Shown here: positions 15,191 through 23,514 of the stretch, piece after piece
Numbering within the stretch: the first letter of the stretch is position 1
Layout of the letters: every line of letters starts with the position of its first letter
Assembly: GCF_008386505.1 (NCBI RefSeq)
Contig: NZ_VUNZ01000001.1
Coordinates: forward strand, 682,001 to 746,000
DNA: 64,000 bases
DNA from: Chryseobacterium sediminis
GTDB taxonomy: Bacteria; Bacteroidota; Bacteroidia; Flavobacteriales; Weeksellaceae
Direction of reading: 5' to 3'
Translations under genes and position numbers: made by a program
Notes under the pieces: generated by a model
Told to the model about the DNA's origin: nothing
Database searches by the model: none
What the model saw: the letters and a program-made list of their open reading frames with translations, nothing else

Positions 15191-16645
15191 TTATTTTTCG
15201 TTAAGTATGTCACTTACATGATCAATCCATTGATAATCAGGAATTGTTTTGTCGATGAAATAATCGGGCTGAATTCCTTTTCCGTCAATAGCCATATCCG
15301 GAATACGGAAGCTTTTCGAGAGTGAATATCCTAGTTTAAATTCATTGCAGGGTGAAGCAACGAAGTACATATTGGAGATATCCAGAACACCGGCAGTTGT
15401 TGTTCCGAAAAGTTTCACTTTTTTACTTTGTTTGGCTGCAAGCAAAAATTCTTCTGCTGTACTGCCGTTTCCTTCATTGATGATAATTCCTACATTTTTT
15501 GGATACGGTGAAATTTTATCCATTTTATTGATTCCCACAATCTTTCCATCATCCTGCAGGCTTACAAACTTGCCTAAATTTTTGCTTAGTTTGTCATAAG
15601 ATTTTTTCAGATATTCTCTGTCCTCAGGCGATATTCCGTACTTTTGATAGTTTTCATAAAGGTCCAGCATTCGCTGGTTATTCAGTTTTGTGGAATAAAA
15701 CTGTGTTCTTACGCTTCTTATAGGATTAGTATAGATATACGGAATGATTTTAGCAAAGCTGTTGTCACTTCCACCGCCATTGTTTCTGATATCAACGATC
15801 AGATTTTCAGTACTTTCAATTTTAGATTGGTTGGCGGTGATAACACTGTCTATATCTTTTTTCAAAGCTCCATTAAAGGAAGGAATTCTTAAAAGCAGGG
15901 TAGTTTTATTAATTTCTTTTAAAAAGGGCTTTTCTGCTCTCGTTGCTTCAAAGTAAGTCTCAATCCCTTCTTCTTTTTCAAATTTTGGAGAAACTCTTTT
16001 TAAGGTAAATTCATTGATTTCAAGATAATTTTTTCCAATAAATCTGATATTGTTTATTTCCTGCCCGGATTTATTTCTTAAATAGTAAGTTCCTTTTGTT
16101 TTATCAGCATTAAGGGTTAGTTTTAATTCATAAGGTTTCCAGTTTTCTGCTCCGGATTGGATAATAAACCCCTTATAAACATCACCGATTTTTTTTATTC
16201 CTATCGTGTAAGGCTGAACTTCCCAGATTCCTTCAATATCTGAATCTTTTTTAGAAACAACTTCCTTTTTAAATTTTTCAATATCTATTTTTACCGTTTC
16301 AGTTTTATTATTTTCGGATGCTACCGGCTGAGACTGAGGCTGCTGATTGTCTTTTTCGATCATATTAATTGAAAAATGACCGGATCTGAAGAATTTAAGC
16401 CATTCATAAATGGTCTGAGCGCATTCTAAATCTGTTTTTTTATTTTTGATTTTGTTCAGAAAGTCATTGTTATGCGCCTGATAAGCTGAGATTCCTTTTT
16501 TATCAATTACATATTGATATCCGGCGTCATTTTCCTCGAATGTTTTTTTTACCCATTGAAAATTGCTTTCACAATTACAGTTTTGAGCAAAGCTAAAAGA
16601 AGATGAGGAGATAAAAATTAAAAAGAGTGTCTTAATTTTAAGCAT
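15191..16645 (-). CDS. Secreted S41-family (C-terminal processing) peptidase
   Basis: A 484-residue protein with a signal peptide (about residues 1-20, ending FSFA before QNCNC). The peptidase domain occupies the C-terminal half: 'NLIVDIRNNGGGSDNSF' (about 281-297) and the catalytic serine S395 in 'GNGSTAEEFLLAAK', with E398 nearby. Between the N-terminal helical part and the peptidase lies a beta-rich lipocalin-like segment ('EGIWEVQPYTIGI', 138-150, to about 218). No PDZ domain is evident. It is exported to the periplasm or outer surface; substrate unknown. A -7 motif TAGATTTG (complement of 16671-16678) lies upstream. A shorter paralogue is at 30852. Confidence 0.87.
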   Translation of the reverse strand: MLKIKTLFLIFISSSSFSFAQNCNCESNFQWVKKTFEENDAGYQYVIDKKGISAYQAHNNDFLNKIKNKKTDLECAQTIYEWLKFFRSGHFSINMIEKDNQQPQSQPVASENNKTETVKIDIEKFKKEVVSKKDSDIEGIWEVQPYTIGIKKIGDVYKGFIIQSGAENWKPYELKLTLNADKTKGTYYLRNKSGQEINNIRFIGKNYLEINEFTLKRVSPKFEKEEGIETYFEATRAEKPFLKEINKTTLLLRIPSFNGALKKDIDSVITANQSKIESTENLIVDIRNNGGGSDNSFAKIIPYIYTNPIRSVRTQFYSTKLNNQRMLDLYENYQKYGISPEDREYLKKSYDKLSKNLGKFVSLQDDGKIVGINKMDKISPYPKNVGIIINEGNGSTAEEFLLAAKQSKKVKLFGTTTAGVLDISNMYFVASPCNEFKLGYSLSKSFRIPDMAIDGKGIQPDYFIDKTIPDYQWIDHVSDILNEK

Positions 16646-16842
16646 ACATGGTTTTTTAGTTTGAAAGCTACAAATCTAACGATAAATATATTTTTTTATG
16701 ATTTGAAAAGGGTATTTATTTAGTAAAACCCTCATCTTTTACTAGATTACCTGGACTTTTCAGCAATATAAAATTGAACGCTGCACCAATATTAAGCTTC
16801 CTGAAATCTTAGAAATTTGTATCAACATTAAAAAAGAATACA

Positions 16843-17631
16843 ATGAGTAAAACAATTTTAATTACAGGTGCAGCAAGTGGATTCGGAAAGATTGCTGCTT
16901 TTGAACTTGCTAAAAAAGGGCATAAGGTAATTGCTACTGCACAGGTCTATCCTCAAATGAGTGATTTAATCCGAGAAGCTAGTGAACAGGGAATTGATCT
17001 GACGGTGGATAAACTGGATGTAACCAGCCAAAGAGACATTGATTATATCTTAAAAAAGTATGAAATAGATATTTTAATCAGCAATGCGGGAATCATGGAA
17101 GGCGGTCCAATTGCTGAGCAGCCGGTAGATATTATCCGTTCTATGTTTGATGTGAATGTGTTTGGTGCATTGAATCTTGCCCAGGGATTTATCAAAAAGT
17201 TTGTTGAAAAGAAGAGCGGTAAGATTGTTTTTACCTCTTCAATGGGAGGGTTATGGACGGTTCCATATGTAGCTGCCTATTGTGCATCAAAACACGCTTT
17301 GGAGTCTATTGCTGAAGGGTTAAGAACTGAACTTGCTCCGTTTAATATCAAAATTGCTACCTGCAACCCGGGTGTGTTTGGAACAGGATTTAATGACAGG
17401 GGAGTAGATTCTATTTTCCATTGGTATGACCCGAAAATTAACTTCACTCCGGAATCTGCTTTTGATGGAGCTGCAGAATCTTTAGCTCATCAGCTGGATC
17501 CACAGTCTATGGCAGAGGTGATTGTGAATGTAGCATTAGATGATGAAAGCCATTTTAGAAATGTACATCCAAAGGAAACTGAAGATTTTGTAAAACAGCT
17601 TCAGGCAGATGCATGGACCGCAAAAAGCTAA
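16843..17631 (+). CDS. Short-chain dehydrogenase/reductase (SDR)
   Basis: A 262-residue classical SDR. The Rossmann nucleotide motif is 'ITGAASGFGK' (residues 7-16), the structural NAG motif 'NAGIMEGG' (81-88), the catalytic serine in 'FTSSMGG' (S132/S133), and Y146-x-x-x-K150 in 'AAYCASKHAL'. These define an NAD(P)-dependent oxidoreductase acting on an alcohol or carbonyl. It is followed five bases later by an HbpS/GlcG-like protein and then an AraC regulator, forming one operon. Such SDR/HbpS pairs occur in small detoxification or secondary-metabolism units, but the substrate is not known here. Confidence 0.9.
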   Translation: MSKTILITGAASGFGKIAAFELAKKGHKVIATAQVYPQMSDLIREASEQGIDLTVDKLDVTSQRDIDYILKKYEIDILISNAGIMEGGPIAEQPVDIIRSMFDVNVFGALNLAQGFIKKFVEKKSGKIVFTSSMGGLWTVPYVAAYCASKHALESIAEGLRTELAPFNIKIATCNPGVFGTGFNDRGVDSIFHWYDPKINFTPESAFDGAAESLAHQLDPQSMAEVIVNVALDDESHFRNVHPKETEDFVKQLQADAWTAKS

Positions 17632-17635
17632 TATT

Positions 17636-18037
17636 ATGGAACTGAATTATAAAACCGCAGAAAAAGCGCTACATGCAGCAAAAGAAAAAGCATTATCCAT
17701 GAATATTCCTGTAAGTATTGCCGTGGTAGATGCCGGAGGACATTTATTTGGATTGGCAAGACTGGACAGTGTCTATGGAGTGGTTGATTTTGCCATTAAA
17801 AAAGCAAAAACAGCAGTCATGTTCGGAGTAAACAGTGATCTGATGGGAGGAATCATTTCAGAAACCGGTATTCACGGCTACGGAATGCTGAACTCCAATG
17901 AGGGACTTCTGACTATTGCAGGTGGTGTTATCCTCAAGAATGCAGATGGAGATATCATTGGTGCAATAGGCTCATCAGGCGGAACTCCTGAACAGGATAA
18001 AGAAATTGCAGAGGCGGGTGCTTTGGCTATTGCTTAA
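17636..18037 (+). CDS. HbpS/GlcG (DUF336) family heme-binding-like protein
   Basis: A 133-residue single-domain protein of the GlcG/HbpS family. The hallmarks are 'IPVSIAVVDAGGHLFGLARLD' split over residues about 22-42 and the C-terminal glycine-rich 'GGVILKN..GDIIGAIGSSGGTPEQD' region. HbpS-type members bind haem or act as small-molecule and redox sensors; others have no known role. An upstream in-frame ATG at 17609 overlaps the SDR gene, so I prefer the ATG at 17636, four bases after the SDR stop. It lies in the SDR/AraC operon and may help the regulator sense a ligand (inference). Confidence 0.82.
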   Translation: MELNYKTAEKALHAAKEKALSMNIPVSIAVVDAGGHLFGLARLDSVYGVVDFAIKKAKTAVMFGVNSDLMGGIISETGIHGYGMLNSNEGLLTIAGGVILKNADGDIIGAIGSSGGTPEQDKEIAEAGALAIA

Positions 18038-18055
18038 ATTTCAGATATTTGTATT

Positions 18056-18859
18056 ATGGAAAATACTTCGGAGATCATATTTGACAAACTTGTTTATTCA
18101 TGTGCTTTTGAGTCTTACAGAGGTCATGAAGAATTTATTCCGGACCATTTTCTGGGATTTCAGATCTCCGGAGAAACGCATGCTTTTCATGAACAGGGTA
18201 AGACTGTGATCAAAGAAAATACAGTAGTTCTGGTCAGAAAAAATCAACTGATCAGGACTATTAAATATCCTTCAACGCATGAAAAGTATCAGTTTATCTC
18301 CATTACGCTTGATGATGAAACGCTGAGACAGTATGCCAATGAAAATAGAATAGCTGTAAATAGTAGTTTTCCAGGAAATCAGCGGTTGTTTTTTGAGCCC
18401 AATGATTTTTTTAAGAGCTATTTTACTTCTCTTATTCCTTACATTAATAAAACACAGGAGATTCCACCAAAATTAGCTGTTTTAAAGGTGAAAGAAGCCA
18501 TAGAACTTCTTTTGCTGAGTAATCCTGATCTTAAAAATCTTCTTTTTGATTTTTCTGAACCTCATAAAATTGACCTTGCCGCATTTATGAACAAAAATTT
18601 TATGTTCAATGTATCGGTAGATGCTTTTGCAAGACTTACAGGCCGTAGTTTATCAGGATTTAAGCGGGATTTCAATAAGACATTTAAAATGACACCAAAG
18701 CAATGGCTGAAAGAAAAAAGATTAAAGGAAGCGTATTATTTAATTAAAAACAAGGATAAAAAACCTTCAGATATTTATCTTGATCTGGGTTTTGAGAATT
18801 TGTCCCATTTTTATTCTTCTTTTAAAAAGAAATTTGGCGTAACGACTACAGAAGTTTAA
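18056..18859 (+). CDS. AraC-family transcriptional regulator
   Basis: A 267-residue regulator with an N-terminal cupin-like sensing half ('FLGFQISGETHAFHEQGK', 'VLVRKNQLIRTIKYP') and a C-terminal double helix-turn-helix: 'VDAFARLTGRSLSGFKRDF' and 'DIYLDLGFENLSHFYSSF', ending with KKFGVTT. The conserved 'MTPKQWLKEKRLKEA' link lies between. It is 18 bases downstream of the HbpS-like gene in the same direction, so it closes the SDR operon and probably controls it. The effector is unknown. Confidence 0.88.
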   Translation: MENTSEIIFDKLVYSCAFESYRGHEEFIPDHFLGFQISGETHAFHEQGKTVIKENTVVLVRKNQLIRTIKYPSTHEKYQFISITLDDETLRQYANENRIAVNSSFPGNQRLFFEPNDFFKSYFTSLIPYINKTQEIPPKLAVLKVKEAIELLLLSNPDLKNLLFDFSEPHKIDLAAFMNKNFMFNVSVDAFARLTGRSLSGFKRDFNKTFKMTPKQWLKEKRLKEAYYLIKNKDKKPSDIYLDLGFENLSHFYSSFKKKFGVTTTEV

Positions 18860-18902
18860 TATAAATCAATAAAAAACACAATTTTTAATATAAGAGTTGC
18901 TT

Positions 18903-18973
18903 AATTGTTGGAAAATGCAAAGACACAAAAAGGATTTTAAAATTTTTCTGTGCCTTTGCATTTTCCGACAATT
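18903..18973. terminator. Large hairpin between converging genes
   Basis: A 25-base stem with two G-U type mismatches (18903-18927 with 18949-18973; core GGAAAATGCAAAG / CTTTGCATTTTCC). It separates the AraC gene and the converging NAD-dependent reductase gene. The arm also resembles the 'gcaaagacacaaaa' intergenic repeats elsewhere in the window, so it may be a repeat used as a terminator. Confidence 0.7.
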
Positions 18974-18977
18974 TCTA

Positions 18978-20045
18978 TTAAGGAATTATATTTTCAGCCC
19001 TTAATCTTTCAAAGACATCTGTAAAAGAATCTTCTGTACTCGTATAAGCCGTGAAACCTAGTTTTCTGCTTTTTGACATATCACACATCACTTCCAGAGG
19101 TCTTCCCAGATCAAGATCGGTATGCCATGCTGAAGAGAGACGGGCAAGATTTCTTTCTTTCAGATTATATTTTTCTGCAATTGAAGTCCAGATTTCGTGG
19201 TCGTTTTCCAGCTCTTTTTCAAGAGGTTTTATCGTACCGTCAAAACCTTCAGCTTCTATACCAAACCAATCTGCCAGCCTTTTCCATAGCCATTTCCATC
19301 GGAAAACATCTCCATTAGTAATATTGAATGCCTGGTTCCTTGCTGATTCCGTGGTGGATGCCCAAACCAATTGTTGAGCCAAAACTCTTGCATCTGTTAC
19401 ATCCGAAATGCCATTCCATTGTGCTTCAGACCCCGGCCAGATAAATTTTCGTCCTGTTTCTTTACATATACTGGCATATACACCCAATGTGGTCCCAATA
19501 TTCATTAGATTTCCAACGGCATATCCAACAACTGTATGTGGTCTGTGAATGCTCCATGTGAAGCCATCTCTTTCGGAAGCTCTGTACACTTCATCTTCCT
19601 GTGCATAGTAGAAATTGGGAAGCGGAAGCCTTGGATGTTCTTCTCTGACAGGGGTTTCCGGTAAAACTCCTTTTTTAGCATATGCCTCAAAAGGGCCCAG
19701 GTAATGTTTAAGCCCTGTAACCAAAGCGACATGCTTCACTGATTTTTTAGATGATAAAACAGTTAACAAATTTCTCACAAGCATACTATTGACAAGAATA
19801 TTTTCCTCTTCAGTATCATTACGCATCCAGGTGGTAAAGTAAATATGAGTAGGAGAGATTCCTTCCAATGCTTCAGCAAGATCCTGTTCATTCATCAGGT
19901 CTGCTTTAACAGGATGAAGACCCTGGATATTGGAGGTTGGATTCCTGGACAATCCATATGTTGTCCAGCCTTGAGCGATCAGTTCCTCAGCGAGGTTACT
20001 CCCTGTAATTCCGGTAGCGCCTACTACCAATGCAATATTTTCCAT
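18978..20045 (-). CDS. NAD(P)-dependent reductase, PRISE-like extended SDR
   Basis: A 355-residue extended SDR. The Rossmann motif is 'VVGATGITGSNLAEEL' (residues 7-22), followed by 'THIYFTTWMRNDTEEENILV' around 67-86, which is characteristic of the progesterone 5-beta-reductase/iridoid synthase-like (PRISE) group. The tyrosine region 'NFYYAQEDEVY' and the 'WSIHRPHTVVGYAVGNLMN' strand also match. PRISE enzymes reduce activated enones with NADPH. The upstream region carries two FNR-type boxes (20099-20112 and 20122-20135) and a -7 motif, and a Crp/Fnr gene lies directly upstream on the same strand, so expression is likely activated by that regulator. Confidence 0.85.
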   Translation of the reverse strand: MENIALVVGATGITGSNLAEELIAQGWTTYGLSRNPTSNIQGLHPVKADLMNEQDLAEALEGISPTHIYFTTWMRNDTEEENILVNSMLVRNLLTVLSSKKSVKHVALVTGLKHYLGPFEAYAKKGVLPETPVREEHPRLPLPNFYYAQEDEVYRASERDGFTWSIHRPHTVVGYAVGNLMNIGTTLGVYASICKETGRKFIWPGSEAQWNGISDVTDARVLAQQLVWASTTESARNQAFNITNGDVFRWKWLWKRLADWFGIEAEGFDGTIKPLEKELENDHEIWTSIAEKYNLKERNLARLSSAWHTDLDLGRPLEVMCDMSKSRKLGFTAYTSTEDSFTDVFERLRAENIIP

Positions 20046-20067
20046 AAGTATTGTAAAATTTCTTGTA

Positions 20068-20135
20068 CAAAATTATGGGTGATAAGAGGCTTTTATCCTT
20101 GATTTGGATCATGTATTCAGGTTGATCTGGATCAA
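20068..20135 (-). promoter_or_regulatory. Promoter with two FNR-type boxes
   Basis: TTGATTTGGATCAT (20099-20112) and TTGATCTGGATCAA (20122-20135) match the TTGAT-N4-ATCAA site, with 23 bases centre to centre. On the minus strand the nearer box is 23 bases from the -7 motif TAATTTTG (complement of 20068-20075). That places its centre at roughly -41, a class II activator position. The farther box overlaps the stop codon of the Crp/Fnr gene. Confidence 0.7.
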
Positions 20136-20716
20136 GTGTTGTTTAAAGAATTCTTTTTACGGATTCTGCTTACGGTTTCAGGAGCAAGACCAAGATAAGA
20201 GGCAATAAGATTGTGAGGCACTCTTTTGATCATTTCAGGGTTCTTTTGTGCCAGTTGAAGATATTTTTCTTCAGCAGTATAACCGTTGGAAACAATAAGC
20301 CTGTAATCTTTTGTAACGAGGCTGTTCTGGTATAAAATTCTAAAATAACGGTCCATTACAGGAATTTCCAACAGCATTTTTTCATAATTTTCCAATGTGA
20401 TCATCAATACTTCCGTTTCTTCAATAGCATCAATATTCAGGACAGATTTTTCCTGATTGATAAAACTGTTGAAGTCTGAGATCCACCAGCCTTCAAACGC
20501 AAACATATTGATGTGTTCATTTCCTTTTTCATCCAAGAAAAAAGACTTTAACAGACCTCTGCTTACAAAAGACAGCGATTTGCAGATATCTCCTTCCTGA
20601 AGAAGATATTGTTTTCTACGAAGCTTTTTGAGGGTAAAGAAGGACTGAACCTGACTTTTCTGTTCGTCAGTAATATCAACTTTGTTTTCGATATGGGAAA
20701 GCAGGACATCAAACAT
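20132..20716 (-). CDS. Crp/Fnr-family transcriptional regulator
   Basis: A 194-residue regulator with an N-terminal cyclic-nucleotide-binding-type beta roll ('LLQEGDICKSLSFVSRGLLK' region) and a C-terminal winged helix. The recognition helix reads 'LGLAPETVSRIRKK', giving E-T-V-S-R, the same residues E. coli FNR uses to read TTGAT. There are no clustered N-terminal cysteines, so it is not an iron-sulfur FNR, and the ligand is unknown. The frame begins with a TTG at 20719; the ATG at 20716 is preferred. Two FNR-type boxes lie at its 3' end in front of the PRISE reductase gene, its likely target. A -7 motif TATTTTTG is at the complement of 20733-20740. Confidence 0.88.
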   Translation of the reverse strand: MFDVLLSHIENKVDITDEQKSQVQSFFTLKKLRRKQYLLQEGDICKSLSFVSRGLLKSFFLDEKGNEHINMFAFEGWWISDFNSFINQEKSVLNIDAIEETEVLMITLENYEKMLLEIPVMDRYFRILYQNSLVTKDYRLIVSNGYTAEEKYLQLAQKNPEMIKRVPHNLIASYLGLAPETVSRIRKKNSLNNT

Positions 20717-20764
20717 CAAATAAATATTTTATCAAAAATAGCACTTTCAACTGCAACCGAAGTT

Positions 20765-21220
20765 TTATTTTTCAAAATCATAGAGGTTGATTCCGGTTTC
20801 TTCATTTTTAATTTTTATGACTCTTGTATTTAGCGGATATAAAATAAATTCTGCTGCTCCCTGGATTTTAGCTTCTAAAAGGTGTCCGGCCAGGGCGGAG
20901 TAATCTTCTTTTCCTAATGTAATATGAAGATGTAGAGTCAATTTTCCTTCTATTTCAGAGATATTTTCGGAGATATTGGTGACTTCCATCTGTTCTTTAA
21001 AGGTTTTGTCAACATATTTTTTGGTGGCTGGATTAAAGAAACGAAGCGTTGCTTCACTCACAGCTCCGATTCCCGTAACTTCTCCTGCCTGAATATTTTG
21101 GACATTAATAAAATCCGTTAAAGTTTCTACAATATTGGAATGGTTATTAAGGCTAACCAGATAAATTGAACCTGTTCTTCTTGCGGACCAATTATTTCCT
21201 TTATAATTTTGAATCTCCAT
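20765..21220 (-). CDS. PPC (DUF296) domain protein
   Basis: A 151-residue protein of the plants-and-prokaryotes-conserved (PPC/DUF296) family. The N-terminal strand 'YLVSLNNHSNIVETLTDFI', the 'AGEVTGIGAVSEATLRFF' strand-turn, and the metal-site histidines in 'LHLHITLGKEDYSALAGHL' are all present. In plants the domain sits in AT-hook DNA-binding proteins, while bacterial stand-alone members form trimers of unknown role. No AT hook is visible here. It lies upstream of the Crp/Fnr gene on the same strand with a 48-base gap and divergent from the acetyltransferase gene. I cannot assign a function. Confidence 0.8.
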   Translation of the reverse strand: MEIQNYKGNNWSARRTGSIYLVSLNNHSNIVETLTDFINVQNIQAGEVTGIGAVSEATLRFFNPATKKYVDKTFKEQMEVTNISENISEIEGKLTLHLHITLGKEDYSALAGHLLEAKIQGAAEFILYPLNTRVIKIKNEETGINLYDFEK

Positions 21221-21363
21221 AATATTAAGATTTAAAGGTATACATACAATAATTATGCTTTGTTCAACCTTAAGTTTAAATATGTTTTGTTTCTGCTGAA
21301 ATTTCTAAATAGTAAGTCCTTAAAACCGGTAAAAAATACCGAAATTTGCAGAAATAAGAAGTA

Positions 21364-21990
21364 ATGAAGATTGTAGATATAGAGAACTGGAACAGAAAAG
21401 AACATTTTGAATTTTTTTCTAACATGGCAAGCCCTTATTTTGGATTTACAACGGAGGTAGACTGTACAAAAGCATATGATACTGCTAAAGAAAAAGGATA
21501 TTCTTTTTTTGCCTATTATTTCCACAAATCTATGGCCGCGATCAATACCATTGATGAATTAAAACTAAGAATCATTGACGATCAGGTGATACAGTTTGAT
21601 ACAGTGCATGCCGGCAGTACGATCGGAAGACCGGATGGTACTTTCGGGTTTTCATTTACTCCTTTTTCAGAAGATTTTGAAACCTTCAATGCGGCGCTGC
21701 AGGAGGAAATAAAAGGAGTACATGAGACTTCGGGGTTAAGATTGAGTAATGAAAGACTGGGAAAAGACCACGTAAGACATACAACCATTCCGTGGAATTC
21801 CTTCAGTGCTATACTGCATCCTACAGATTTTAATACCACAGAATCTGTTCCTAAAATTGCTTTTGGTAGATTCAATATCCGCGACGGCAGAAAATATCTT
21901 CCGGTTTCTATTGAAGCACATCACGGGCTGGCTGATGGTCTTCATCTTGCCAAATACATGGAAGAATTTCAAAGACAGCTTGATCAGTAG
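21364..21990 (+). CDS. Chloramphenicol acetyltransferase-like (CAT family) acyltransferase
   Basis: A 208-residue protein with the CAT fold. The catalytic block is H186-H187-x-x-x-D191-G192 ('EAHHGLADGLHLA'), where CAT has HHxxxDG and the second histidine is the base. Other typical elements are the N-terminal 'WNRKEHFEFF', 'YYFHKSMAAIN', and 'FGFSFTPFSEDF'. Length agrees with classical CAT (about 210-220). The usual cysteine of HHAVCDG is alanine here, which also occurs in divergent members, so resistance to chloramphenicol is possible but not proven; another acyl acceptor is an alternative. It stands alone, divergent from the PPC gene. Confidence 0.82.
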   Translation: MKIVDIENWNRKEHFEFFSNMASPYFGFTTEVDCTKAYDTAKEKGYSFFAYYFHKSMAAINTIDELKLRIIDDQVIQFDTVHAGSTIGRPDGTFGFSFTPFSEDFETFNAALQEEIKGVHETSGLRLSNERLGKDHVRHTTIPWNSFSAILHPTDFNTTESVPKIAFGRFNIRDGRKYLPVSIEAHHGLADGLHLAKYMEEFQRQLDQ

Positions 21991-22019
21991 AGGATTGTAA
22001 GTCTGAAGAATTCACTTTT

Positions 22020-22613
22020 TTAATAGTAAATTTTCCGTTTTTCTATTTTCACAATTTGGTCTTTCTCCATTTGCTTTATGGTCCGTATAACAGTTTCTAC
22101 ACATAATCCGGTAAGTGAAGCGAGCTGCTGTCGGGTAAGTGGAATCTGGAAAGAATAAGGTGTTTTATCTTCATGATAACTTTTCAGGTAATCCATCAGC
22201 AGTTTCAGTTTAGCAACGGGATTTTGGAAAGAAAGATTATACAGCATGATATATTTATAATACATTCTTTCAGCCAGACATTCGTAAATACTGAGTGAAA
22301 TTTCTGGGTTATTTTTAATCAGATCCAAAAAATTCTGCTTCGGCATTTTATAAATAACAGAATCTTCTATTGCTACAGCATTCATAGGGTAAGGCCGGTC
22401 TACAAACAGCAGAGATTCGCCAAAACTGTGACCGTCTGAGAATATATTCTGAATAAACTCTTTCCCATCCATCGTATAATTATTGAGTTTAATTTTCCCT
22501 TTTTCAATCTGGTAATAATGGGAGGGAAACTCTTCTTCATGGAAGATCATTTCGCCTGTCTGATACGTTCTGGTTTCCGCTCCAAAAGAAATTAATAAGC
22601 TTTCAATGATCAT
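22020..22613 (-). CDS. Crp/Fnr-family transcriptional regulator
   Basis: A 197-residue regulator with an N-terminal beta-roll effector domain ('YQTGEMIFHEEEFPSHYYQ', 'GKIKLNNYTMDGKEF', 'GHSFGESLLFVDRPYPMNA') and a C-terminal winged helix, 'TRQQLASLTGLCVETVIRTI'. The recognition helix has E-T-V-I-R, differing at the serine that FNR uses, so a different operator is expected. No FeS cysteine cluster is present. It is divergent from the small helix-turn-helix gene at 23157 across a 543-base intergenic region filled with repeated motifs, which it may control. It converges with the CAT-like gene. Confidence 0.88.
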   Translation of the reverse strand: MIIESLLISFGAETRTYQTGEMIFHEEEFPSHYYQIEKGKIKLNNYTMDGKEFIQNIFSDGHSFGESLLFVDRPYPMNAVAIEDSVIYKMPKQNFLDLIKNNPEISLSIYECLAERMYYKYIMLYNLSFQNPVAKLKLLMDYLKSYHEDKTPYSFQIPLTRQQLASLTGLCVETVIRTIKQMEKDQIVKIEKRKIYY

Positions 22614-23156
22614 AGTTGTTATTATTTATAAAAATAAAGGAACACCTATTTTATTGATTTCTTTTATGATGTGGTACCATTCAAATACCACATATATTCA
22701 TTTTTTTATAGGTGTTTAGCCTGAAAAACATTGACTGAGATCATAAAAAGTAAAGGCAATAACCAGTTACATTTACATCCCACCAAAAATTAATGTACAA
22801 AGAAGGGGAAACATACTGATAAAAGCAGTTAAGATATTTTTGCTTAAAATATAACGTGGTATCTATGTGGTACACGGTTTTTATAAAATTTTAATCATTT
22901 TTTCTTTCTTTGCCAGTATAAAAATGAAATAAAATTCATAGGTGTGATTTTTTTAACATAATCATTCACTAAATACAAAGTATACCCTATGAATTATTGC
23001 ATTATATTAATTAAAACCGATAAAATTTTGAATACATAAAAATTATTTTGTTCCCGATATTAAATTAGCAAAACACAGATTGAGCAGAGAAAAAAAGACT
23101 TTGTACAGATTCACAAAAGATGTGGTATCTGAAATACGTAGAGATGAGAAAGTATT
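22614..23156. promoter_or_regulatory. Long intergenic region with repeated ATGTGGTA and ATAGGTGT motifs
   Basis: This 543-base gap has no credible gene but is rich in short motifs. ATGTGGTA occurs at 22669-22676 (with its inverted partner TACCACAT at 22686-22693), at 22865-22872 and at 23120-23127; a near copy CGTGGTAT is at 22855-22862. AACACCTAT at 22641-22649 pairs with ATAGGTGTT at 22708-22716, enclosing the first palindrome, and ATAGGTGT recurs at 22938-22945. A degenerate FNR-like site (TTGACTGAGATCAT) is at 22731-22744. The layout suggests a multi-site regulatory region between two regulators; it could also hold a small RNA. Confidence 0.5.
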
Positions 23157-23498
23157 ATGAAAAATAGAAAACCTGAACACAATTTAGAGGATTTGAACCA
23201 GAAAATTCTTGTACAAGACGAAATTATGGCTTTAGCCAAAGCAAATTCCCCTCGTCTGCTGAATAAATTCAGACTGGTTTATCCTGATTTTTTTAAAAAG
23301 TTATCTGCTATACAGCCCGCCCTTAAAAACTCTGAATTGATCTTTTGTATTTACCTTAAGCTCAATATGACCACGAAGGAAATTGCAACATGTATTTTTG
23401 TGACACCCAAAGCGATACAAAACAGAAAAAACAGGATCAGAAAAAAACTCAACATTCCTTCTGAATTTGATATTTATAAATGGTTTAATGAAATTTAA
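23157..23498 (+). CDS. Small stand-alone LuxR-type helix-turn-helix protein
   Basis: A 113-residue protein whose C-terminal half is a four-helix LuxR/GerE-like DNA-binding domain: 'IYLKLNMTTKEIATCIFVTP' followed by 'AIQNRKNRIRKKLNIPSEFD' (about residues 63-105). The N-terminal half is helical and charged without a receiver or PAS domain. In Bacteroidota this domain commonly ends long membrane-anchored TPR regulators. Here the sensor part is absent, so it is either an independent small regulator or the remains of a larger one. The region upstream lacks any TPR-like frame. It is divergent from a Crp/Fnr gene across the motif-rich region. Confidence 0.7.
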   Translation: MKNRKPEHNLEDLNQKILVQDEIMALAKANSPRLLNKFRLVYPDFFKKLSAIQPALKNSELIFCIYLKLNMTTKEIATCIFVTPKAIQNRKNRIRKKLNIPSEFDIYKWFNEI

Positions 23499-23512
23499 AC
23501 CATTTTTTTTGT
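23478..23512 (+). terminator. Hairpin terminator overlapping the stop codon
   Basis: AAATGGTTTAA (23478-23488) pairs with TTAAACCATTT (23495-23505) followed by a T run; it includes the stop codon of the small helix-turn-helix gene. Confidence 0.75.
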
Positions 23513-23514
23513 AT

